Below are positions 7,540 through 15,849 of a stretch of 64,000 bases of DNA, piece by piece. The number at the start of each line of letters is the position of its first letter. The first letter of the stretch is position 1. The translations under genes and the position numbers were made by a program. The notes under the pieces are model-generated. The model was not told the origin of the DNA. It did not search any database and worked only from the letters and a program-made list of their open reading frames with translations. The stretch spans positions 186,001-250,000 of the forward strand of contig DATGMD010000031.1 in the NCBI GenBank assembly GCA_035293805.1, given 5' to 3'. The stretch is from JAJPHF01 sp035293805 (GTDB taxonomy: Bacteria > Chloroflexota > UBA6077 > JAJPHF01).

Positions 7540-8379
7540 GTGGGCTATCGGCTGCTGGCGCTGGACGTGGATGGAACGCTGCTGGACTCGGCGGGAGTGC
7601 TGCAGCCGCGCGTGCGGCAAGCCGTCCGCGCGGCCGCGGATGCCGGCTGTGTCGTCGCCATTGCCACGGGCCGCCGCTACCACGCCGCCGTCGCCATCGC
7701 AGAGGCGCTCGGCCTGGACGCGCCGCTCATCCTCCACAACGGCGCGGTGGTGCAGCGCGCGCAGAGCGGCGAGGTGCTGGCGGAGGCGCCGCTGCCGCTG
7801 CCCGCGGCCCACGCGGCGGCCGGCATCATGGCCGCCAGCGGCGCGCAGGTCGTCGCCTTCCCGCCGCCACGCCTCGGCGACGTCGTCATCGCCGGCCCGG
7901 CCGACCTCGACGGCGAGCTAGCGGCGCTGTACCTCGCGGACTGCGGGCTGCGCGTCTGCCGGCGCCCGCTGGACGACCTGTTCGAGGGGGTCGGCCCGCT
8001 CACGATGGTCGCCATGGACTCGGAGACGCGGCTCGACGGCGTGGCGGCCGCGCTGGCCACGCGCGCCGACTGCCGCGTCACGCGCAACACGTTCCCGCTG
8101 TGGGGGCGCCGCTTCCACGTGCTCGACGTGCTGGCGCCCGAGACCTCGAAGGCCGCGGCCGTGGCGGCGCTCGCGGCGCGGCTCGGCGTTCCGCTGGCGG
8201 CGACCGTCGCCATCGGCGACCACTTCAACGACGTGGAGATGCTGGAGACCGTCGGCCTGGGTATCGCCATGGGCAACGCGCCGGCCGAGGTGCGCGCGCG
8301 CGCCGCCCGCGTCACCGGCACCTGCGACGAGGCGGGCGTGGCCCAGGCGCTCGAGGCCCTGCCGTTCGGGCCGGCTTGA
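7540..8379 (+). CDS. HAD-superfamily phosphatase, Cof/IIB type
   Basis: A 279-residue protein from GTG 7540 behind GGGGAGAA. Motif I is LALDVDGTLL (nucleophile Asp9, acid/base Asp11), motif II lies in ATGR, motif III is the lysine in ETSKAAA and motif IV is IGDHFNDVEML. The cap between motifs II and III fits the Cof subfamily that hydrolyses sugar phosphates, nucleotides and cofactor phosphates in the cytoplasm. The start lies about 160 bp from the divergent aldolase start. The substrate is not predictable. Confidence 0.9.
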   Translation: MGYRLLALDVDGTLLDSAGVLQPRVRQAVRAAADAGCVVAIATGRRYHAAVAIAEALGLDAPLILHNGAVVQRAQSGEVLAEAPLPLPAAHAAAGIMAASGAQVVAFPPPRLGDVVIAGPADLDGELAALYLADCGLRVCRRPLDDLFEGVGPLTMVAMDSETRLDGVAAALATRADCRVTRNTFPLWGRRFHVLDVLAPETSKAAAVAALAARLGVPLAATVAIGDHFNDVEMLETVGLGIAMGNAPAEVRARAARVTGTCDEAGVAQALEALPFGPA

Positions 8380-8501
8380 GCGCCACAACGCCAGCGCCCG
8401 GAGGGCCTCGCGCGGCACCGCCAGCCGTCCGCCGGGCCGCCGGCAGGGCGGGCGGACAGTCCGCGATGGGCACGACACGAAAATGGGAGGGAGAACGCGC
8501 G

Positions 8502-9323
8502 ATGACGGACCTGAGCACTACGGAGCGCGTACGTGCGCTCGGGCGCGAGGCCCGCGCCGAAGCGGCCGCGCTGGCCGCGGACTGGGCGGGCCGCGACGCG
8601 GCGGCCTGGGACGCGCCCAGCGCCTGTCGCGGCTGGGCGGTGCGCGACGTGGCCGGCCATCTGGCCCAGGGCGCCGAGCGCGCGCCGGTCGTCGTCCGCC
8701 ACGCGCTGGCCGGCACGCCGCCGCCCGATCTCAGTCCCGAGGCGCGGGCGGCCCGCTTCCGCGCGATGCGGGCGATGTCCGGTCCGGAGCTAGCCGAGCG
8801 TTTCCCCCGCGATATCGACGCCGTGTTCACGCTGCTCGAAGCCGCCGACGCCGGGGCGCTGGAAACCAGCGTAACGGTACCCGCTGGGCCGCACACGCTC
8901 TGGCAGTTCGCCACTCAGCGCCTCAGCGAGGCCGCGCTCCACCATTGGGACGTGCGGGCGCCGCGCGATCCCGAGGCGACGCTGCGTCCCGAGGCGGCCG
9001 CCTTGCTGGTGGACTACCTCCTGGGCCGCATGGCGCGCATGGTGGACCACAACGCGAGCCGCGAGCGCGCCGTCGTCTACGGCTGTGAGCTGGAGGGGCC
9101 GGGCGGCGGGCCGGTGACGCTGACGATTCGAGATGGCGTGGGCAGCGGCGGCCGCGGCGCGCCCGCGGCCCCCGACGCGACCCTGGCGCTGCCCGTCGAG
9201 GCCTGGGTGCGTCTCGTCTGGGGGCGCCTCGATCTCGCGCGGGCGCTGGACAGCGGCCGCGCCCGCTTCAGCGGCAACCGGGCCGAGGCGCTGGCGCTCC
9301 AGGCGCTCTTCCCAGGACATTAG
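8502..9323 (+). CDS. Maleylpyruvate isomerase/mycothiol-dependent family protein (TIGR03083-like)
   Basis: A 273-residue protein starting at ATG 8502 after GGAGGGAG. The N-terminal helical bundle has the DinB/MDMPI arrangement: W-x-x-P-S-A-C-R-G-W-x-V-R-D-V-x-x-H-L near residues 37-57, then a second metal-ligand region (LSEAALHHWDVR) at about 145-156. A C-terminal SCP2-like part carries the DATLALPVEAWVRL and FSGNRAEALALQALFPG signatures. Family members are metal-dependent enzymes using mycothiol or another thiol, and many have no known reaction. It lies 19 bp before the next gene and is probably in one transcript with it. Confidence 0.75.
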   Translation: MTDLSTTERVRALGREARAEAAALAADWAGRDAAAWDAPSACRGWAVRDVAGHLAQGAERAPVVVRHALAGTPPPDLSPEARAARFRAMRAMSGPELAERFPRDIDAVFTLLEAADAGALETSVTVPAGPHTLWQFATQRLSEAALHHWDVRAPRDPEATLRPEAAALLVDYLLGRMARMVDHNASRERAVVYGCELEGPGGGPVTLTIRDGVGSGGRGAPAAPDATLALPVEAWVRLVWGRLDLARALDSGRARFSGNRAEALALQALFPGH

Positions 9324-9342
9324 GGTGACGTGAGGAGCAGTG

Positions 9343-10374
9343 ATGACCGTTGAGCAGGACGTGGTCACGGTCGTGGGGGCGGGCGGTATCGGCGGGACGG
9401 TGGCGGGCGGTCTGGCGCTGGCCGGCGAGCGCGTGCAGGTGGTCGAGGCGGCGACGGCGCACGTCGCGGCGCTGCGCGCCGGTGGGCTGCACCTGGATGG
9501 CGTCCGGGGCGACCATCACGTGCGGTTCGAGCGGGTGCTGTTGCCCAACGAGCTGACCGGCCCGCTCGGCCGGGTGATCTTGGCGGTGAAGTCGCAGCAC
9601 ACCGACGCCGCGCTCGCCGTCATCGCGCCCGCCCTGTCCGCAGATGGCGTGGTCGTGTCGCTGCAGAACGGCCTGAACGAGCACCGCATCGCCGCGGCCG
9701 TCGGGGCGGCGCGCACCGTCGGCGGCATGGTCCACCTCGTGGCCGATTACGTCGGCCCGGGCCACGTCACGCGGTTCAGCGAGGGGGAGCTCCGGCTGGG
9801 CGAGCTTGACGGCCAGCTCCGCCCCCGGCTGCTGGGGCTGACCCGGCTGCTCGGCCACGTGGCGCCGACCGCCACGACTGACAACATCTGGGGCTACCTG
9901 TGGGCCAAGCAGGTGTACAGCTGCTACCTGGTGGCCACGGCCCTGGTCGACGCCCCCTCCAGCGAGCAGCTCGCCCCCGCGTGGGCGAAGCGCGTTTTCG
10001 TGGCGATCATGGGCGAGGCCGCCGAGGCGGCGCTGGCCGAGGGGGTCACGCTCGAGGAGTATGGCGGCGTCAACCCGTGCGTTATGCTGCCCCGCACCCC
10101 GGGCGAAATGGCGACGGCGTTCGCGGCCCTGCCCACCGGCTCCGCGAAGGGCAACAGCGGCATCTGGCGCGACATCCACCTTCGCCACCGGCCCAGCGAG
10201 ACGGAGTACCTGACGGGCGAAGTCGTGCGCGTTGGCCAGCGTCACGGCTTGCCCATGCCGCTAAACGCGCGTGTGGCGACGATGGTCGCTGAGATCGAGC
10301 GCGGCGAGCGCCGCGCGGACTGGGCCAACCTGCGAGCGCTCGAGCGGCTGGCGAACGCGCGGCTCCCAGGGTGA
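9343..10374 (+). CDS. Ketopantoate reductase family protein (ApbA/PanE-like)
   Basis: A 343-residue NAD(P)-dependent reductase. ATG 9343 has GAGGAG 5 nt upstream; GTG 9340 also lies in frame. A Rossmann fold begins at once with VVGAGGIGGTVAGGLA. Then come the VKSQHTD region and LQNGLNE, which are usual in ketopantoate reductases, and a C-terminal helical domain. The typical reaction reduces 2-dehydropantoate to pantoate for coenzyme A synthesis, but many paralogues act on other 2-oxo acids. No other pantothenate gene is near, so panE is not assigned. A strong stem-loop follows the stop. Confidence 0.85.
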   Translation: MTVEQDVVTVVGAGGIGGTVAGGLALAGERVQVVEAATAHVAALRAGGLHLDGVRGDHHVRFERVLLPNELTGPLGRVILAVKSQHTDAALAVIAPALSADGVVVSLQNGLNEHRIAAAVGAARTVGGMVHLVADYVGPGHVTRFSEGELRLGELDGQLRPRLLGLTRLLGHVAPTATTDNIWGYLWAKQVYSCYLVATALVDAPSSEQLAPAWAKRVFVAIMGEAAEAALAEGVTLEEYGGVNPCVMLPRTPGEMATAFAALPTGSAKGNSGIWRDIHLRHRPSETEYLTGEVVRVGQRHGLPMPLNARVATMVAEIERGERRADWANLRALERLANARLPG

Positions 10375-10389
10375 ACTGACGCGCCGGCG

Positions 10390-10449
10390 GCTGCTCCGCG
10401 CCCGCCCGGACCGACCGCGAGGTCGCCTCCGCCGGGCGGGCGGAGCAGC
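10390..10449 (+). terminator. Long compound stem-loop after ketopantoate-reductase-like gene
   Basis: GCTGCTCC and GCCCGCCC on the left pair with GGGCGGGC and GGAGCAGC on the right, with a 2-nt bulge. The interior contains a further small hairpin GACC-GCGA-GGTC. It begins 16 nt after the stop. It is a likely terminator; a structured small RNA is less likely. Confidence 0.6.
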
Positions 10450-10555
10450 GGGACTCTGCTCGAATACGCCAAAAGAGGTACGTCCGGGGCCTCCTCCGTG
10501 GCATGCCGCTTGCTAGCACCCGCGACGGACGGTCGATTCACCAGAAGGGGGGCCT

Positions 10556-12304
10556 ATGTCTCGACGAATCCCGTCACGCGTGCTTGGCGTATCGCTGCTG
10601 GCGCTCGCGCTCATCGTGAGCTTCGCGCTGCCGGCGAGCGCCGCGCCAGCCGGCGAGGCGTCGGCAGGCGACCTGCTGACGATCGGGAGCGCCGTGACGG
10701 TCGCCGACTCGTCGGCGTCGGTCGATGCGCCCAGTCACCACTTCGGCTTCGGCCAGGCGAGTGTGCTGGCTCAGGCGACGGCGCTGACGATCTCCAAGAC
10801 CGGTTCGCCGACGACGGTGAACGCGGGTGGGACCGTTACGTACACCATCCCTGTCACCAACGTGTCGAGCACGACAGCCACCGGGGTGAGCGTGACCGAC
10901 AACCTGCCGGGGGGGATGACCCTCTCCTCGACGCCGACCACCACGGTGGGCACCTGCTCGGGCGCCGTCGGCGGTAGCAGCGTGACCTGCACCATCGGGA
11001 CGCTGGGGGCAGGGGCTAGCGCGACGGTCACGATCGTGGCCGTGGTGCCGTCGACGACCGCGAACGGAACCGTGCTCACCAACTCGGCCACCGCCACCGG
11101 CACCATCGGCACGACGGCACAGACCGTGTCGACGTCCACGACCACCACGGTGACCGGCACCACGACCAACCAGCTGACGATCTCCAAGACCGGCTCGCCG
11201 ACGACGGTGAACGCGGGTGGGACCGTAACCTATACCGTGACGGTCACGAATCCCGGGGCGGCTACCGCCACGGGCGTGACGGTGACGGATTCGCTGCCCG
11301 CGGGGATGACTCTGTCGTCCACGCCGACCTCGTCGGTCGGCTCGTGCACGGGCACCACCGGCACGGCCGCCGTCACCTGCACGATCGGCACGCTGGGCGC
11401 GGGAGCTAGCGCGACGATTACCATCGTGGCCCTGGTGCCCACGACAACGGCCAATGGCTCGGTGCTCACCAACGTGGCTACCGTCAACGGCACCGTCGGC
11501 ACGACGCCGCAGTCGGCCACGTCCAGCGCGACGACCACGGTGACGAGCACGACGCCGACCAACCAGTCGCCCACCGCCGCGACGGCGCTGCCCGTGCTCC
11601 AGGCGGGCGGCTTCACCGCGGTCGCCACGAACCCCTGCCTGGGTGGCTTCTTCGGCCAACCCGGCTTCCCCGGCCAACCCGGCTTCCCGGGCCAGCCGGG
11701 CTTCCCCGGCCAGCCGGGGATCCCGGGAACCACCTGCCAGGTGACGGGCGGTGTCACCGGCTCGGTCACGATCTTGAGCAGCGCGGTCTGGAACCTCACC
11801 GTGGCCGCGGCGCCGGCGGGCGCCCTGGCCGGCGTGGCGCCGGCCGCGTTCGTGCTGACCACGGCGGCGCCGGTTGCGCCGGGCGAGGGGCCGTTCCTGT
11901 GTACGGCCCTGGGCGCTGTGGGTGGCACGACCACCTGTAACTTCCAGTCGGTGGGCAACCCGCTGCTCGGCCAAACGGTGGCCGTCTGCTTCGCGACGGC
12001 GGGCGCGCCGGTCTGCGTGTTCGGCACCGTCACGGGTAATGGTGGCATCCTGCCGCCGATCCCGGGCGCGAACATCAACCTGCCGCTGCTGCCGCCGCCA
12101 CCGCTGGAGTTCATCCCGCCGCCGCCGCCACCGCTGCTGCCGCCGCCGCCACCCGCGCCGAGCGGCATCGGCGTCACCCCGCCGGCCGGCTTCCCGGCGG
12201 TGCCGGTGGTGCCTGAGGCGGACACGGTGCTCCTGCTGATCGGCGGCCTCGCCGCCTTCGGCATCGCGGCGGGCGCCCGCACGCTCCGGCGCCGCAAGCA
12301 GTAG
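10556..12304 (+). CDS. DUF11/collagen-like surface protein with PEP-CTERM-like tail
   Basis: A 582-residue exported protein behind AGAAGGGGGGCCT. A signal peptide occupies residues 1-30. Two DUF11 conserved-repeat modules lie at about 77-200 and 207-330, rich in Thr/Ser/Gly and nearly identical at their starts; 53 bp at 10784-10836 recur at 11174-11226 with one mismatch. Next is a four-unit collagen-like G-F-P-G-Q-P tract at about 364-391, then a beta-rich part, a polyproline linker (about 505-545) and a C-terminal VPEADTVLLL segment with a hydrophobic helix and RRRKQ. That tail resembles PEP-CTERM sorting signals, but has PEA instead of PEP. Exosortase is not in the window. The role is likely cell-surface coat or adhesion. 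Confidence 0.75.
   Translation: MSRRIPSRVLGVSLLALALIVSFALPASAAPAGEASAGDLLTIGSAVTVADSSASVDAPSHHFGFGQASVLAQATALTISKTGSPTTVNAGGTVTYTIPVTNVSSTTATGVSVTDNLPGGMTLSSTPTTTVGTCSGAVGGSSVTCTIGTLGAGASATVTIVAVVPSTTANGTVLTNSATATGTIGTTAQTVSTSTTTTVTGTTTNQLTISKTGSPTTVNAGGTVTYTVTVTNPGAATATGVTVTDSLPAGMTLSSTPTSSVGSCTGTTGTAAVTCTIGTLGAGASATITIVALVPTTTANGSVLTNVATVNGTVGTTPQSATSSATTTVTSTTPTNQSPTAATALPVLQAGGFTAVATNPCLGGFFGQPGFPGQPGFPGQPGFPGQPGIPGTTCQVTGGVTGSVTILSSAVWNLTVAAAPAGALAGVAPAAFVLTTAAPVAPGEGPFLCTALGAVGGTTTCNFQSVGNPLLGQTVAVCFATAGAPVCVFGTVTGNGGILPPIPGANINLPLLPPPPLEFIPPPPPPLLPPPPPAPSGIGVTPPAGFPAVPVVPEADTVLLLIGGLAAFGIAAGARTLRRRKQ
11645..11728 (+). repeat. In-frame 18-bp tandem repeat encoding collagen-like G-F-P-G-Q-P
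   Basis: Four 18-bp units (11645-11716) encode GFFGQP and three GFPGQP copies, followed by GIPG. The bases differ slightly between units at third positions (CAACCC against CAGCCG), so selection acts on the protein repeat. Copy number may vary between strains. Confidence 0.8.
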
Positions 12305-12331
12305 CGCCACCGCACGACCGTCCGCAGGTGG

Positions 12332-12359
12332 GGGCCTCCCGGTAGTCGCCGGGAGGCCC
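12332..12359 (+). terminator. Stem-loop terminator after surface protein gene
   Basis: GGGCCTCCCGG (12332-12342) and CCGGGAGGCCC (12349-12359) form an 11-bp perfect stem around TAGTCG, 27 nt after the stop. TCCTGC follows, so there is no long U-run. Confidence 0.7.
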
Positions 12360-12424
12360 TCCTGCATCCAGTGGTCGCGCTCGCCCCGCGCTCGGCGGCC
12401 CCCGAACGCGGCGCCCGTGCGGTG

Positions 12425-12430
12425 TACACT
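12425..12430 (+). promoter_or_regulatory. -10 box TACACT upstream of lysS
   Basis: TACACT lies 6 nt before an in-frame GTG at 12437 and 138 nt before ATG 12569. If the RNA starts about 6-7 nt after the box, GTG 12437 would be a leaderless start adding 44 Arg/Pro-rich residues. Otherwise the region is a 5' leader. No good -35 is visible. Confidence 0.4.
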
Positions 12431-12568
12431 TAACCAGTGCTCGCGCCGGCGCGGCGGACCGCGCTCGGTCCGTCTGGCCGGCGTGCGGCCAGGCGTCCCG
12501 GCGCGCCCGCCGCGCGCCTGCCGCCCGCGATCGGCGGGGCGCGGCGCCCGGCGCTCCCACACTCGGCG

Positions 12569-14116
12569 ATGGCGGTACGGATGGCCCACACCCCTCCCGC
12601 GGACGACCCGCGCCAGGCGCGGTTGGCGAAGCTCGCGCGCCTGCGCGCGGCGGGCGTTGAGCCGTATCCCTACGGCTACGAGCGCACCCATCTCGCCGCC
12701 GAGCTACACGCGCGCTACGACGAACTGGAGGGCCAGGAGGTCGCCGTCGCCGGGCGCCTGATCGGCGGCCACCGCGTGATGGGCAAGGCGGGGTTCGTCC
12801 ACCTCCAGGACGTGTCTGGCCGCATCCAGCTGTACTGCCGCGCCGATGCGCTCGGGCCGGAGGGCTTCGCGCTCTTCAAGGACCTCGACGTGGGCGACTT
12901 CGTCGGCGCGCGCGGCACGCTCATGCGCACCCGCACCGGCGAGGACAGCGTCGAGGTGCGCGAGCTAACCCTGCTCGCCAAGTCGCTCGCCCCGCTGCCC
13001 GAGAAGTGGCACGGGCTGACCGACGTCGAGAAGCGCTACCGCCAGCGCTACCTCGACCTCATCGCCAACCCGGACGTGCAAGAGGTCTTCCGCATCCGCA
13101 GCCGCACGCTGCAGGCGATCCGCGGCTTTCTCGTGGCGCGCGGCTACCAGGAGGTCGAGACGCCCGTGCTCCAGCCGATCCCTGGCGGTGGCGCGGCGCG
13201 GCCGTTCGCCACGTATTACAACGCGCTCGACCGCACCCTGTACCTGCGGATCGCCCTGGAGCTGTATCTGAAGCGCTGCGTGATCGGCGGCATGGAGCGC
13301 GTGTTCGAGATCGGCCGCAACTTCCGCAACGAGGGGCTCTCGACCAAGCACAATCCCGAGTTCACGATGCTGGAGCTGTACGAGGCCTACGCCGATTACC
13401 ACGACATCATGGCGCTGGTCGAGGCCATGCTGCCCGCGGTGGCTCAGGAGGTCCTCGGCACGACCCGCATCACCTACGGCGAGCACACGATCGACCTGGC
13501 GCCGCCCTGGCCGCGCGTGCCCCTGCGCGACGCGATCCGCGAGCGGACCGGCGTGGACTACGTCGCGCTGTGGGACGACGAGGCGCTGTTGGAGGCCGCG
13601 CGCGCCGCGGGCCTGCGCCCGGAGCGCACCTGGACGCGCGGCAAGGTGATCGACGAGCTGCTGAGCGTGTTCGTCGAGCCGCGGCTGATCCAGCCCACGT
13701 TCCTGATCGACTATCCCGTCGAGCTATCGCCGCTGGCGAAGCGCAAGCGCGACGATCCGAACGCCGTCGAGCGGTTCGAGTGCTTCATCGGCGGCATGGA
13801 GATCGGCAACGCCTTCTCCGAGCTGAACGACCCGCTGGACCAGCGAGCGCGCTTTGAGGCGCAGGTGCGCGCCCGCCAGCAGGGCGACGACGAGGCCCAG
13901 CCGATGGACGAGGCGTTCCTGGAAGCGCTGGAGTATGGCATGCCGCCGACCGGCGGATTGGGCATCGGCATCGACCGGCTCGTCATGCTGCTCGCCAATC
14001 GCCAGTCGATCCGCGAGGTCATCCTGTTCCCGCAGCTGCGCACGTTGAGCGAGCCATCCGCCATCAGCCGTCAGCCATCAGCAGATGGCTCTGACGTCAG
14101 GACCAGCGAATGCTGA
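12569..14116 (+). CDS. lysS: Lysyl-tRNA synthetase, class II
   Basis: About 515 residues. It charges tRNA-Lys with lysine. An N-terminal OB-fold anticodon-binding domain (V-A-G-R-L, HLQDVSGRIQLY) precedes the class II catalytic core: motif 1 around VARGYQEVETPVLQPI, motif 2 around FEIGRNFRNEG, and motif 3 GGLGIGIDRLVMLL. The usual family segment ARPF-x-T-H-H-N-A-L-D reads ATYYNALD here, and IAPELYLKR reads IALELYLKR. The start is uncertain: ATG 12569, ATG 12581 and GTG 12437 are in frame and none has a clear ribosome binding site. The last residues are encoded by an NTCAGCN heptamer repeat and look like a recent tail extension. serS follows 31 bp downstream. Confidence 0.9.
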   Translation: MAVRMAHTPPADDPRQARLAKLARLRAAGVEPYPYGYERTHLAAELHARYDELEGQEVAVAGRLIGGHRVMGKAGFVHLQDVSGRIQLYCRADALGPEGFALFKDLDVGDFVGARGTLMRTRTGEDSVEVRELTLLAKSLAPLPEKWHGLTDVEKRYRQRYLDLIANPDVQEVFRIRSRTLQAIRGFLVARGYQEVETPVLQPIPGGGAARPFATYYNALDRTLYLRIALELYLKRCVIGGMERVFEIGRNFRNEGLSTKHNPEFTMLELYEAYADYHDIMALVEAMLPAVAQEVLGTTRITYGEHTIDLAPPWPRVPLRDAIRERTGVDYVALWDDEALLEAARAAGLRPERTWTRGKVIDELLSVFVEPRLIQPTFLIDYPVELSPLAKRKRDDPNAVERFECFIGGMEIGNAFSELNDPLDQRARFEAQVRARQQGDDEAQPMDEAFLEALEYGMPPTGGLGIGIDRLVMLLANRQSIREVILFPQLRTLSEPSAISRQPSADGSDVRTSEC

Positions 14117-14124
14117 CGGCTGAT
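14063..14124 (+). repeat. NTCAGCN heptamer repeats forming an inverted repeat across the lysS stop
   Basis: Heptamers ATCAGCC, GTCAGCC and ATCAGCA run tandemly at 14063-14083. The first 13 nt (14063-14075) recur inverted at 14112-14124, with the lysS TGA inside the right arm. A hairpin with a 36-nt loop could form between lysS and serS. Related heptamers occur at 39204 and 50281. Confidence 0.7.
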
Positions 14125-14147
14125 AGCGGATAACTGAAGGCTACGAG

Positions 14148-15434
14148 ATGCTATCGCTGCAATTCATCCGCGAGCACCCGGACCTCGTGCGGGCCGGCCT
14201 GGCCGCCAAGGGCGCGGACGCGCCGCTGGACGAGATTCTGGAGCTGGACAAGCGCTGGCGCGCGGTACAGGCCGAGCTAGAGGACCAGCGGCGGCAGCGC
14301 GGCCTGTTCCAGGGCGAGATCGGCCGCCAGAAAGACCCCGTCCAGCGCCAGGCGGCCATCGACGCCACGCGCGGCTTCTCCGAGCGCATCAAGCAGCTCG
14401 AGCCGGAGGCCGACGCGTTGCGCGCCCGGCTAGACGAGCTGCTGCTCCAGGTCCCCAACGTGCCGCACTCCAGCGTCCCCGTGGGACCGGACGACAGCGC
14501 CAACGTGCTGGTGCGGACCTGGGGCGAGCCGCGGTCGTTCGACTTCACGCCGAAGCACCACGCCGACCTCGGCGAGGCGCTGGGCATCATCGACTTTCAG
14601 CGCGCCGTGAAGATATCGGGCACGCGCTTCGTGGTGCTGCGCGGCGCCGGCGCGCGCCTCTCGCGGGCGCTGGTCAGCTTCATGCTCGACCTGCACACCG
14701 TCGAGCACGGCTACGAAGAAGTGGCGCCGCCGTATCTGGTGCGCCCGTCGGCCATGCTGGGGACGGGCCAGCTCCCCAAGTTCGGCGCCGACATGTACCG
14801 CACCGAGGCCAGCGACGAGGAGGACGCGCTCTACCTCATCCCGACGGCCGAAGTGCCTGTCACCAACCTGCACGCCGACGAGATTCTGGAGCCGGGCACC
14901 CTGCCACTGTACCTCACTGCCTACAGCGCCTGCTTCCGCCGCGAGGCCGGGGCCGCCGGTCGGGACACGCGCGGCCTGATCCGCGTGCACCAGTTCGACA
15001 AGGTCGAGCTGGTGAAGGTCGTCGCGCCCGAGACGTCCTACGACGAGCTGGAGCGCCTCCTGGCGAACGCCGAGACGGTCTTGCAGCGGCTTGAGCTGCC
15101 GTATCAGGTGAAGCTGCTCTGCACCGGCGACATGAGTTTCGCCTCAGCCAAGACCTACGATCCCGAGGTGTGGATGCCGGGACTCGGCCGCTACGTCGAG
15201 ATTTCCTCGTGCAGCAACTTCGAGGACTTCCAGGCCCGCCGTATGGGCTTGCAGTTCCGTCCCGCCCCCGGCGAGCGCGCGCGCTACGCGCACACCCTGA
15301 ACGGCTCCGGCCTGGCCATTGGCCGCACGCTCGCGGCCGTACTGGAGAACTACCAGCAGGCCGACGGCTCGGTGCTCGTGCCGCACGCGCTGCGCCCCTA
15401 CATGGGCGGCCTGGACCGCATCAGCCCCCCCTGA
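14148..15434 (+). CDS. serS: Seryl-tRNA synthetase
   Basis: A 428-residue class II synthetase that charges tRNA-Ser (and tRNA-Sec where present). The N-terminal antiparallel coiled coil spans about 1-105 and starts MLSLQFIREHPDLVRAGLAAKG. The core has motif 1 near SGTRFVVLRGAGARLSRAL, motif 2 FRREAGAAGRDTRGLIRVHQF and motif 3 with HTLNGSGLAIGRTLAAVLENYQ. Length and order are standard. ATG 14148 is preceded by only a weak GAAGG element. It is probably co-transcribed with lysS unless the heptamer hairpin between them attenuates transcription. Confidence 0.95.
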   Translation: MLSLQFIREHPDLVRAGLAAKGADAPLDEILELDKRWRAVQAELEDQRRQRGLFQGEIGRQKDPVQRQAAIDATRGFSERIKQLEPEADALRARLDELLLQVPNVPHSSVPVGPDDSANVLVRTWGEPRSFDFTPKHHADLGEALGIIDFQRAVKISGTRFVVLRGAGARLSRALVSFMLDLHTVEHGYEEVAPPYLVRPSAMLGTGQLPKFGADMYRTEASDEEDALYLIPTAEVPVTNLHADEILEPGTLPLYLTAYSACFRREAGAAGRDTRGLIRVHQFDKVELVKVVAPETSYDELERLLANAETVLQRLELPYQVKLLCTGDMSFASAKTYDPEVWMPGLGRYVEISSCSNFEDFQARRMGLQFRPAPGERARYAHTLNGSGLAIGRTLAAVLENYQQADGSVLVPHALRPYMGGLDRISPP

Positions 15435-15474
15435 CGACCGTGCCGGCTCCTCAGCGCCGCGCCCAAGACGGAGA

Positions 15475-15513
15475 CGCGCCCGGGGTCCACTGACGAACGA
15501 GGCCCCGGGCGCG
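15475..15513 (+). terminator. 11-bp stem with 17-nt loop between convergent genes
   Basis: CGCGCCCGGGG (15475-15485) pairs with CCCCGGGCGCG (15503-15513). It lies 40 nt after serS and about 50 nt from the stop of the convergent small gene at 15562. It could terminate both. The long loop lowers confidence. Confidence 0.5.
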
Positions 15514-15561
15514 CTGCTGTGGAGCGGGCGCGTCTCGCCCTCCCCGGGGGCGGACTGCGGC

Positions 15562-15720
15562 TTACGTGCCGCTGCCGCCCCCGCTCCCGAAGCTGCCGCT
15601 GCCGCCGCCGCTGCCGCCACTGCCGCCGCTCCCGAAGCGGAACGCGTCGGGCGACGCCGCATCGCGGCGCTCTAGCTCCGTGATTGCGAACTCGTCGTCG
15701 AACAGACTATCGTCGCGCAT
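15562..15720 (-). CDS. 52-aa peptide: acidic leader-like half and Gly/Ser tail
   Basis: ATG 15720 on the minus strand follows GAGGAGGGCAGCGAG, one of the strongest ribosome binding sites here. The 52 residues start MRDDSLFDDEFAITELERRD, strongly acidic. After F-R-F at 27-29 the sequence changes to a tail of Gly and Ser with one Phe (GSGGSGGSGGGSGS, then FGSGGGSGT). The stop is TAA. A charged leader followed by a low-complexity Gly/Ser segment resembles ribosomal-peptide precursors, but could equally be a small structural or tethering protein. No modification enzyme is adjacent; neighbours are serS (convergent) and an amidohydrolase. A long Gly/Ser run can arise by repeat expansion, so function is open. 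Confidence 0.6.
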   Translation of the reverse strand: MRDDSLFDDEFAITELERRDAASPDAFRFGSGGSGGSGGGSGSFGSGGGSGT

Positions 15721-15849
15721 CTCGCTGCCCTCCTCGGCATGGTGGATACCGCGCGGCGGGCCTCGGCCGCTCCCGCGTCCCGGCCGCTCGGCTCTACACT
15801 AGGATTTACGGCAGCATCCGCGCGTCGGATCACTTCCCGCGGCGCCGGC

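Noticed and set aside
7407..9323. A long reading of the maleylpyruvate isomerase-like gene from 7407
   Set aside because: It overlaps the HAD phosphatase in another frame and is Arg/Gly-rich before ATG 8502, which has a strong GGAGGGAG site.
11645..11728. Tandem 18-bp units considered as a CRISPR array
   Set aside because: There are no spacers, the units are contiguous and in frame, and they encode a collagen-like tract. No CRISPR array exists in the window.
10574..12691. A 705-codon open frame antisense to the surface protein
   Set aside because: It is Arg/Gly-rich low complexity, has no ribosome binding site, and lies opposite a convincing gene with signal peptide and domains.
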